Shown: positions 1 to 5,184 of the stretch, piece by piece
How the letters are laid out: each line of letters begins with the position of its first letter
Position numbering within the stretch: position 1 is the stretch's first letter
Origin: JAJPJX01 sp964568355
GTDB taxonomy: Bacteria > Acidobacteriota > Terriglobia > Bryobacterales > Bryobacteraceae
Direction: 5' to 3'
NCBI GenBank assembly: GCA_964568355.1
Contig: CAZMRK010000039.1
Span: 1-5,864, forward strand
Length of the DNA: 5,864 nucleotides
Position numbers and translations under genes: made by a program
Notes under the pieces: generated by a model
The model's input: the letters and a program-made list of their open reading frames with translations, nothing else
Database searches by the model: none
What the model was told of the DNA's origin: nothing

Positions 1-20
1 CTTCTGCGTGTGAAGCCCCG

Positions 21-49
21 TCGACCTCGCATAATTTCCCTAGTATAAC
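21..49 (+). promoter_or_regulatory. Candidate sigma70-type promoter of the SDR gene
   Basis: A -35-like hexamer TCGACC (21-26, four of six matches to TTGACA) is followed after exactly 17 bp by TATAAC (44-49, five of six matches to TATAAT). The start codon at 70 lies 20 bp past the -10 box, which predicts a short leader of about 14 nt. The spacing is ideal and the region is more AT-rich than its surroundings, but the call rests on motif matching alone. Confidence 0.45.
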
Positions 50-56
50 GATGTGG

Positions 57-64
57 TAGAAAGG
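57..64 (+). promoter_or_regulatory. Ribosome binding site of the SDR gene
   Basis: The purine-rich stretch containing AGAAAGG ends 5 nt before the ATG at 70. It supports this ATG as the start, as does the Rossmann glycine motif beginning only 12 residues in, the usual distance for SDR proteins. Confidence 0.5.
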
Positions 65-69
65 TTCCG

Positions 70-858
70 ATGCCCCTGGATTTTACCGGAAAACTAGCCG
101 TTGTGACAGGCGGAGCGAACGGAATCGGTTTCGCCACCGCGAAGATATTGGCCGCTGGAGGCGCCAAGGTCTGGCTGTTCGACCTGGAGCGCGAGCGTCC
201 TGCCGAGATGGCCGCCCAACTGGGCGGCAAAGGATGCGTGGTGGATGTGACGGATCGCGCTTCGCTGGAGGCGGCATTCTCGGCTTCCGGCCCCCCGGAC
301 ATCGTGGTAGCCAACGCCGGCATCGGCATCGAAGCGGAGTTGAACGAGATCAGCCGCGAGATCTGGGATCGTACCATTGCGGTCAATCTGACGGGCGTCT
401 TCCAAACCGTACAAACCGCCGCAGCCCTCATGAAACCGCGCCGGCGTGGCTCCATCGTCATTACGGCATCCACCAATTCCTACGACGGCGAAGCGAGGCT
501 GACCGCCTATAACGCCAGTAAGGCGGGCGTGCTGGGCATTCTGCATACCGCGGCAAACGAGTTGGGCCCCTATGGGATTCGGATCAACGCCGTCTGCCCC
601 GGGCTGATCCGGACGCGCCTCACCGAGCGGCATTTCTCCACTCCGGAGGTGCTGCGGGACTATTTCCGTCACATCCCCCTGGGGCGCGGCGGCGAACCGG
701 AAGAGGTAGGCCAGACCAGCGCGTTCCTAGCCTCGGACCTCGCTTCCTACATCACCGGCGCGGCTCTGTTCGTCGATGGCGGACAGATGGCGACCAAGTT
801 CGGCGTCTGGAACGAAGATGCGGCCGTTTTTTCCGGCGGCCAATGGCGCTTGAAATAG
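70..858 (+). CDS. Classical short-chain dehydrogenase/reductase (SDR), NAD(H)-type
   Basis: A cytoplasmic NAD(P)-dependent oxidoreductase of the classical SDR family, 262 aa and full length. Seen in the sequence: the cofactor-binding motif TGGANGIG (13-20); an acidic Asp38 at the end of the second beta strand, which in this family favours NAD over NADP; Asp59-Val60; NAG (82-84); and the catalytic tetrad Asn106, Ser134, Tyr147, Lys151 (the last two in YNASK). PG (177-178) and a C-terminal FVDGG complete the fold. The segment after FVDGG is about 22 residues (ending GGQWRLK), longer than the few residues most family members have. The substrate cannot be read from the sequence; sugar-acid, hydroxy-acid or 3-ketoacyl substrates are all possible. 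The gene has its own promoter and RBS and converges with the antitoxin-like gene, so it is probably monocistronic. Family is near certain; substrate unknown. Confidence 0.95.
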   Translation: MPLDFTGKLAVVTGGANGIGFATAKILAAGGAKVWLFDLERERPAEMAAQLGGKGCVVDVTDRASLEAAFSASGPPDIVVANAGIGIEAELNEISREIWDRTIAVNLTGVFQTVQTAAALMKPRRRGSIVITASTNSYDGEARLTAYNASKAGVLGILHTAANELGPYGIRINAVCPGLIRTRLTERHFSTPEVLRDYFRHIPLGRGGEPEEVGQTSAFLASDLASYITGAALFVDGGQMATKFGVWNEDAAVFSGGQWRLK

Positions 859-905
859 CGGAATACCAGCATCATCTCTGATTCGAGGCCATGCCAGAGG
901 CCCAT

Positions 906-1295
906 TCATGCAGCTTCAGTACCAACCCGCCTCGGTGTAGATAACGGCAGTGTCAGCGAGATCCGCTGATACGGGACTCGCGGAGCGATAGCTCCCCGCG
1001 CCCCCCGGACGAGATGCACGAAGCCGTAGCGCTCCATGGTCTTTAGCGTTCGGGACAGGTTCGATTTTTTTCGCCCAGTCAGTTCTGCCAGTTGCGCAAG
1101 CGATTGGGGCGCAGACTCGGCGATGGTCGCAAGCAGAGCACGGTTGCGGTCGGACAGGACCCTGGCAAAGCTCTCAGCCGATGTGAACCATACTTTCGGC
1201 TCATCTGCCGCCGGCCGGTACTCGCCTCGAGCGATCGCAATCGTCCGGCTTTTCATCTGCTCGTAACTGGCAATCCCCACGCGCAGCGTCTTCAC
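906..1295 (-). CDS. HVO_A0114-family winged-helix DNA-binding protein, probable antitoxin partner of a TumE-type toxin
   Basis: A 129-aa predicted DNA-binding protein. The N-terminal part (1-45) carries the pattern I recognise from the HVO_A0114 family (MKTLRVGIASYE, then IARGE and WFTSAESF). A winged helix-turn-helix follows at about 47-110, with a MarR-like recognition helix RKKSNLSRTLKTMERYG (75-91) and a basic glycine-containing wing (95-106). Members of this family are commonly encoded directly next to TumE/DUF6516 toxins, exactly as here. The start is GTG at 1295. It is supported by the strong AGAAGGGGG upstream, by the usual N-terminal motif, and by overlap of its G with the TAG stop of the upstream toxin remnant (TAGTG), which implies translational coupling. 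By analogy with other antitoxins it may repress its own promoter. The protein looks intact although its partner is not. Family is confident; the antitoxin role is inferred from context. Confidence 0.85.
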   Translation of the reverse strand: MKTLRVGIASYEQMKSRTIAIARGEYRPAADEPKVWFTSAESFARVLSDRNRALLATIAESAPQSLAQLAELTGRKKSNLSRTLKTMERYGFVHLVRGARGAIAPRVPYQRISLTLPLSTPRRVGTEAA

Positions 1296-1456
1296 TAGAG
1301 GACCCCCTTCTCTTTTAAGAGTTTATCCACCTCAGTCCAAAAATCCACCAGAAGGGTGGCCGCGTCTTTGAACCGATAAGGTCGAACGGTCTCCAATACC
1401 TGGCCGTCAAGATCCAGCAGCACGTCTGTGCTGGGATCCCGAGCATGGCCCTTCAT
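1295..1456 (-). pseudogene. TumE-family (DUF6516) toxin remnant with in-frame loss of the central domain
   Basis: The 53-aa reading frame from ATG 1456 begins with the N-terminal signature I associate with TumE-type toxins (DPSTDVLLDLDGQVL, residues 7-21) and passes directly into the family's C-terminal signature (TVRPYRFKDAATLLVDFW, 23-40, then TEVDKLLKEKGV). Intact members are usually about 110-120 aa. The middle, which should carry a W/Y-x-KF strand, the RPHG..YSLTLH segment and a DH.H motif, is absent. The join lies near 1393/1394 and keeps the reading frame, so the stop codon still couples to the antitoxin start. Toxic activity is unlikely because most of the conserved core is missing. 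It could be a decayed toxin, a retained leader peptide for antitoxin translation, or an assembly collapse. The frame stays open upstream to an ATG at 1648, but that extension is Arg/Ala-rich, overlaps the end of the next gene and does not resemble the family. Confidence 0.7.
1303..1311 (-). promoter_or_regulatory. Strong internal RBS for the antitoxin-like gene
   Basis: AGAAGGGGG on the minus strand lies inside the end of the toxin remnant, 7 nt before the GTG at 1295. It fixes the non-ATG start and suggests that the antitoxin can be made efficiently whatever the state of the upstream frame. The toxin remnant has no clear Shine-Dalgarno sequence before its own ATG. Confidence 0.6.
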
Positions 1457-1473
1457 CGATTCAAGGTTATCAT

Positions 1474-1505
1474 CTATTGATAGCTGTTGCAGCAACGAAA
1501 AACAA
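1474..1505 (-). promoter_or_regulatory. Candidate promoter and operator of the toxin-remnant/antitoxin unit
   Basis: On the minus strand, TTGTTT (plus-strand 1500-1505) and TATCAA (1477-1482) are separated by 17 bp and sit about 20 bp before the ATG at 1456. Two small inverted repeats overlap these elements: CTAT-TG-ATAG (1474-1483) across the -10 box and GTTGC-A-GCAAC (1486-1496) in the spacer. This arrangement would suit autorepression by the winged-helix protein. The hexamers are weak (three and four of six consensus matches) and the arms short, so this is tentative. Confidence 0.3.
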
Positions 1506-1516
1506 CGGCGTGACAA

Positions 1517-1529
1517 GGCCGCACCGGCC
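1517..1529. repeat. Short GC hairpin GGCCG-CAC-CGGCC
   Basis: A perfect 5-bp stem with a 3-nt loop in the spacer between the gamma-glutamyltransferase-family gene and the toxin remnant. No U-tract follows directly on either strand, so it is not a standard intrinsic terminator. Apart from this and the palindrome at 1581-1594, I see no gene-like content in 1506-1598. Confidence 0.3.
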
Positions 1530-1580
1530 GTCGCTGACGTCGCAGAACGGCGGCCAGCCCGTCGCGGTCCAGTGAGGACG

Positions 1581-1594
1581 GCTCTTCGAAGAGC
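1581..1594. repeat. Perfect 14-bp palindrome just past the gamma-glutamyltransferase-family stop codon
   Basis: GCTCTTCGAAGAGC reads the same on both strands (two 7-bp arms, no spacer) and begins 4 nt after the stop codon of the minus-strand gene. As RNA it could fold as a 5-bp stem with a TCGA loop. No T-run follows, so a terminator role is weak; 3'-end protection or a protein-binding site are alternatives. Confidence 0.35.
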
Positions 1595-1598
1595 GTTC

Positions 1599-3422
1599 CT
1601 ACCACGCCCAGGCGGTACGCTCGCCGTAAGGATCGGCCCCCGCTTCAAGGACGCCGTCCGGATTCAGCCGGATCAGTACCGGGGCAGCACCGCTGGCCCA
1701 CCGCGAGCGATTCTCCACGCGATGTTTTCGCTCGGCCAACTCACCCACCACGGACGAGCGGATGCGCTCGTCGAGCAGCAGATCGCCAGGATACATCGCA
1801 TGGTTGTCAAAGCTGGAGACAAGGTGCCGCGTCTGAAAGCGCGGCGCTTCAATGGCGCTCTCGGCATCCATCCGAAACTCGATGACGTTCAGCAGGACTT
1901 GCAGCAGCGACTGGTCCTGATTGTCGCCGCCGGGCGTGGAGAGCGCCAGATAGGCCTTCCCGTGGAGCGTGACCAGGGTCGGGCTGAGCGTGACCCTGGG
2001 CCGCTTGCCTCCCGCCAGTTCGTTGGGATGGCCCGGCACCAGCAGGAAGCTCTGCGCCCGCGTGGTCAGCGGGATGCCCGTATCGCCGGCGATCACCGAC
2101 GGTAACCAGGCTCCCGAAGGGGTGACGGCAAACACGATCCCGTCTTTGTCGATGGCATCCACGCAGGTGGTATCGCGCGCCATCAGCGAATCATCCACGG
2201 GAAAACGCGTCATCTCCGATTCGGAGGGGTGCAACGGCGGATGCGGCCCGATGCGGCCCGGGCGGAATGTGAGCGACGCCTGCTGCCCGATCAGTTTGCG
2301 GCGCTCGGTGGCATATTCCTTGGAGAGCAGCCTCTCGGCCGGAACCTGGGCGAACTTAGGATCGCCGTAGTAAGTGTCGCGATCGGCATAGGCCAGCTTG
2401 AGCGCCTCCACCAGCGTGTGGATATAGGCGGCGGAGTTCCAGCGCATAGAGCGCAGGTCAAAACCCTCCAGAATGTTGAGTGCTTCGAGCATGGAGGGCC
2501 CCTGCGTGACGAAGCCCGGCTTATAGACCTGGTAGTCGCGATAGGTGACAGTGACCGCGTCTTCCGGCTGCACCCGGAACGCCGCCATGTCTTCGTAGCG
2601 CAGCAGGCCGTGATGTTCGCGGCTGAAGGCATCGATCCGGCGGGCGATGTCGCCGCGATAGAAGGCGTCGCGAACCGCGTCGATCGCCGCCACGCGGCTC
2701 ACTCCGGACGCCAGGGCGTGCTTCTCCGCCTCCACCAGAGAGCGCAGCGTGCGCGCGAGGTCGGGCTGGCGAAAGACTTCGCCGATCGCGGGAGGCCGTC
2801 CGTCCGGCAGGAAAACGTGGCGCGAAGAGGGCCAAAGCTGGAAGAAGCGGCGGCTGCGCTCGATGGCGCTGACGCGGGTTTCATCCAGGGGCACGCCGTC
2901 GGCTAGCTCGATCGCCGGTTCCACCACCTGCGCGAAGGACTTCGTGCCGTACTCGCGCAACGTCACCAGTGCGGCGTCCATCATGCCGGGCACCAGGGCG
3001 GGCATCAGGCCGGCCACCGGCACCATCCCTTTCAGGCCGCCGCGCTCCGGCGGATAAAGGATTTCGCCGGGCACCAGCGGCCGATGGCGGAAAAACTCGG
3101 CAGTGGCCGCCTTGGGCATGGTGCCGACCCCGATGATGGAGTGCACCTTCCCGTCCTTCGTCCGCACCAGGATGGGAGCCTCGCCCCCCAGCCCCAGGTG
3201 GGAAAACTCGAAGACCGCGGCCGCCAGGGTGGTGGCGATTCCGGCATCCACGGCGTTGCCGCCCTGATGATACAGGCGGGCGCCAGCCTCCACGGCGGGC
3301 TCGCTTCCGCCCGCAATGGCCCCGCGTACCCCGCGCCAGGACTGCCGCAACGGCCGTTCGTATCGTTGCGCACAGGCCACTACCGTCAAGACGATCAGCA
3401 GTATCCCGCTCTTGCGTAACAT
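1599..3422 (-). CDS. Gamma-glutamyltransferase-family Ntn-hydrolase, predicted lipoprotein
   Basis: A 607-aa member of the GGT family (COG0405 type), autocatalytically processed N-terminal-nucleophile amidohydrolases. A lipoprotein signal peptide is visible: basic MLRK, a hydrophobic core, and lipobox VVAC with Cys17; Ala at +2 would fit an outer-membrane lipoprotein. The large-subunit region holds GGNAVDAGIAT (54-64), LGLGGEAP (76-83), PVAGLMPALVPGM (135-147), and GFVTQGPSMLEALNILEG (303-320). The predicted cleavage site is Asp417/Thr418 in DTTC, freeing Thr418 as nucleophile and giving a small subunit of 190 residues; STPGGDNQDQ (495-504) matches the oxyanion glycine motif. By eye alignment, the E. 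coli residues that grip the glutamyl group (Arg114, Asn411, Asp433, Ser462, Ser463) correspond to Val99, Ala438, Ser458, Val477 and Thr478. A true glutathione-type activity is therefore doubtful; a peptidase, amidase or acylase role is possible. It is divergent from the M28 peptidase. Family is certain; substrate unknown. Confidence 0.93.
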   Translation of the reverse strand: MLRKSGILLIVLTVVACAQRYERPLRQSWRGVRGAIAGGSEPAVEAGARLYHQGGNAVDAGIATTLAAAVFEFSHLGLGGEAPILVRTKDGKVHSIIGVGTMPKAATAEFFRHRPLVPGEILYPPERGGLKGMVPVAGLMPALVPGMMDAALVTLREYGTKSFAQVVEPAIELADGVPLDETRVSAIERSRRFFQLWPSSRHVFLPDGRPPAIGEVFRQPDLARTLRSLVEAEKHALASGVSRVAAIDAVRDAFYRGDIARRIDAFSREHHGLLRYEDMAAFRVQPEDAVTVTYRDYQVYKPGFVTQGPSMLEALNILEGFDLRSMRWNSAAYIHTLVEALKLAYADRDTYYGDPKFAQVPAERLLSKEYATERRKLIGQQASLTFRPGRIGPHPPLHPSESEMTRFPVDDSLMARDTTCVDAIDKDGIVFAVTPSGAWLPSVIAGDTGIPLTTRAQSFLLVPGHPNELAGGKRPRVTLSPTLVTLHGKAYLALSTPGGDNQDQSLLQVLLNVIEFRMDAESAIEAPRFQTRHLVSSFDNHAMYPGDLLLDERIRSSVVGELAERKHRVENRSRWASGAAPVLIRLNPDGVLEAGADPYGERTAWAW

Positions 3423-3427
3423 AGCGA

Positions 3428-3434
3428 TCCTCTT
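3428..3434 (-). promoter_or_regulatory. RBS of the gamma-glutamyltransferase-family gene
   Basis: AAGAGGA on the minus strand lies 5 nt before the ATG at 3422. With the lipoprotein signal peptide beginning right at this Met, it makes the start secure. Confidence 0.6.
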
Positions 3435-3451
3435 ATTCTACGCCCCTTCGT

Positions 3452-3457
3452 TATAAT
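3452..3457 (+). promoter_or_regulatory. Candidate -10 box in the divergent promoter region
   Basis: A perfect TATAAT lies 51 bp before the M28 peptidase start and would give a leader of about 45 nt. No good -35 hexamer is found 16-18 bp upstream. On the minus strand the same core reads TATAAC and could also serve the divergent gene. A TTAACA on the minus strand (3465-3470) is only 9 bp away from it, too close to be its -35. The 85-bp spacer 3423-3507 is clearly more AT-rich than the flanking genes, as expected for a shared regulatory region. Confidence 0.35.
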
Positions 3458-3507
3458 GACCATCTGTTAATAGAGCTTTCCGCAAAAATCGAAAGCCGGA
3501 CGCGACT

Positions 3508-5148
3508 ATGGCCAAATGCCGACATCCGCATAGTAACTTGCGCTGGTTTCTCCCGGTTTCGCTCGCCGTTCTGGCGGCCTCGGCCGCGTCCACGGCGGGC
3601 GACGGCCAACGCTGGTGGTCCTACGTAAAATACCTCGCCGACGACCAATTGGAAGGACGCAACACCGGCAGCGCAGGTCACCGCAAAGCCGCCGCTTACG
3701 TTGCCGGGGAGTTCGAACGGGCGGGTCTCAAGGCCGCTGGCACCAGCGGCTACTTGCAGCCGGTGCGTTTCCACACCCGCCGCGTGGAAGAGAAGGGATC
3801 CTCCCTCGAACTCGTGCGGAAGGGGAGCGTGGAACGCATCACCTGGGGCGAGGATGCGTTCGTATCGGCACGCGTCGACCCTGCGCCGACGTTGGAGGCC
3901 GGACTGGTGTTCGCCGGCTATGGCCTCTCGGTTCCCGAGATGCACTACGACGACCTTGCCGGCCTGAACCTGAAGGGCAAGGTAGCCGTCTATCTCGCCG
4001 GCAGCCCATCGAACATCTCCGGTCCGCTGCGGGCCCATCACCAGTCGGCCGCCGAACGCGGACGCGCCATGGAACACGCCGGGGTAATCGGCACCATCTC
4101 GATTCCCGATCCGCATCACATGGATATTCCCTGGTCCCGCATGGCGCTTTCGCGCTTCCAGCTTTCCATGAGCCTGGTCGATGCCGGTCCCGATGATGGC
4201 GACCACGGGCAGCGGCTGTCCGCCCTCTGGAATCCGGCCCATGCCGATCGGCTGCTGGCCGGCAGTGGGCACAACCTCGCCGAGCTTCTGGCACTGGCCG
4301 ACGCCGGCAAGCCCCTGCCCCGCTTCCCGCTCGCCGTCTCCCTGCGGTCGCGGATCGAGGTGCAGCGCTCTCAGGTCGAATCGCCCAACGTCGTGGGCCT
4401 GCTCGAAGGCAGCGATCCGGTGCTGAAGAAGGAATACGTGCTGCTGTCAGCCCACCTGGATCACCTCGGGGTCGGCGAACCGATCCGCGGAGATCGCATT
4501 TACAACGGCGCCATGGACAACGCCGCCGGTGTCGCGACGCTTCTCGATATCGCCGCGGCGCTGCACGAATCGAAAGCCAGGCTGCGCCGATCGGTGCTCT
4601 TCGTGGCCGTGACCGGAGAGGAGAAAGGCTTGCTCGGCTCGCGGTACTTCGCCACGCATCCCACAGTCGAACCCAAAAGCATCGTCGCCGATCTGAACGT
4701 GGATATGTTCCTGCCGCTCTACCCGCTGAAGTATGTGACGGTGTACGGACTGGACGAATCCGATCTGGGCGACCGCATCCGCACCGTGGCGGGCAAGATC
4801 GGCGTGGAGGTGCAGGCCGATCCGGAGCCGCAGCGCAACGCCTTCATCCGCAGCGATCAATATAGTTTCATCCGCAACGGAGTGCCGGCGCTGACCTTCA
4901 AGGACGGCTTCCTGAAAGGCTCGCCCCAGGAGAAGATCTTTCGCGCCTGGCTCACGGAGCGATACCATGCGCCGTCGGATGATGTGCAGCAGCCCGTCGA
5001 CCGCCAGGCCGCGGCAGATTTCAATCGCATGGTCCGCCTCCTGGCAGTGGAAGTCGCCAACCGCCCGGAACGTCCTCAGTGGAAGCAGAACAGCTTCTTT
5101 CGCCGCTTTGCGGAGAATGGCGTCGCCGCCGGAGCTGCTGCGCGGTGA
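3508..5148 (+). CDS. Secreted M28-family zinc metallopeptidase with PA-type insert
   Basis: A 546-aa exported aminopeptidase-type enzyme that would remove residues from peptides outside the cytoplasm using two zinc ions. Residues 1 to about 30 form a signal peptide (basic start, hydrophobic FLPVSLAVLAASA, small residues at the cleavage region). After the N-terminal region (ADDQLEGRNTGSAGHRKAA, 45-63), a protease-associated-like insert spans roughly 120-270 (VFAGYGLSVPEMHYDDLAG, 134-152; LKGKVAVYLAG, 155-165). The M28 catalytic domain then shows every expected ligand: His316 with Asp318 (AHLDHLG), bridging Asp337 (GAMDNAAG), catalytic base Glu371 and ligand Glu372 (TGEEKGLLGS), Asp399 (NVDM) and His487 (YHAPSDD). 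The enzyme should be active. Cleavage specificity (aminopeptidase, carboxypeptidase or dipeptidase) cannot be read. The RBS is weak (CCGGA about 7 nt before the ATG), but the signal peptide supports this start. The gene is divergent from the gamma-glutamyltransferase-family lipoprotein and 36 bp upstream of the aminotransferase. Confidence 0.95.
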   Translation: MAKCRHPHSNLRWFLPVSLAVLAASAASTAGDGQRWWSYVKYLADDQLEGRNTGSAGHRKAAAYVAGEFERAGLKAAGTSGYLQPVRFHTRRVEEKGSSLELVRKGSVERITWGEDAFVSARVDPAPTLEAGLVFAGYGLSVPEMHYDDLAGLNLKGKVAVYLAGSPSNISGPLRAHHQSAAERGRAMEHAGVIGTISIPDPHHMDIPWSRMALSRFQLSMSLVDAGPDDGDHGQRLSALWNPAHADRLLAGSGHNLAELLALADAGKPLPRFPLAVSLRSRIEVQRSQVESPNVVGLLEGSDPVLKKEYVLLSAHLDHLGVGEPIRGDRIYNGAMDNAAGVATLLDIAAALHESKARLRRSVLFVAVTGEEKGLLGSRYFATHPTVEPKSIVADLNVDMFLPLYPLKYVTVYGLDESDLGDRIRTVAGKIGVEVQADPEPQRNAFIRSDQYSFIRNGVPALTFKDGFLKGSPQEKIFRAWLTERYHAPSDDVQQPVDRQAAADFNRMVRLLAVEVANRPERPQWKQNSFFRRFAENGVAAGAAAR

Positions 5149-5184
5149 CACCACCCTTTTTCAGCCCATTGCTACACTGAACTC

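Noticed and set aside
94..672. Minus-strand 192-aa frame opposite the SDR gene
   Set aside because: Entirely inside the SDR coding region on the other strand, without recognisable motifs.
859..905. Possible bidirectional terminator between the convergent SDR and antitoxin genes
   Set aside because: Only the 4-bp GGCC arms around ATGCCAGA can be paired, with no T-run on either strand. I cannot support a terminator.
1295..1648. Longer 117-aa version of the toxin-remnant frame starting at ATG 1648
   Set aside because: The added 64 residues are Arg/Ala-rich, overlap the end of the gamma-glutamyltransferase-family gene in another frame and do not resemble the toxin family, whose N-terminal signature begins just after ATG 1456.
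1428..2906. Long plus-strand open frames (225 aa each at 1428-2105 and 2229-2906) opposite the gamma-glutamyltransferase-family gene
   Set aside because: They are antisense to a gene with clear family motifs and have compositions rich in Arg, Gln, Gly and Ala, typical of shadow frames in GC-rich DNA; no recognisable domain.
3451..4272. Minus-strand 273-aa frame opposite the M28 peptidase, and a 235-aa one at 4447-5154
   Set aside because: Both mirror the codon pattern of a well-supported gene, show no domain or RBS, and the first crosses the divergent promoter region.
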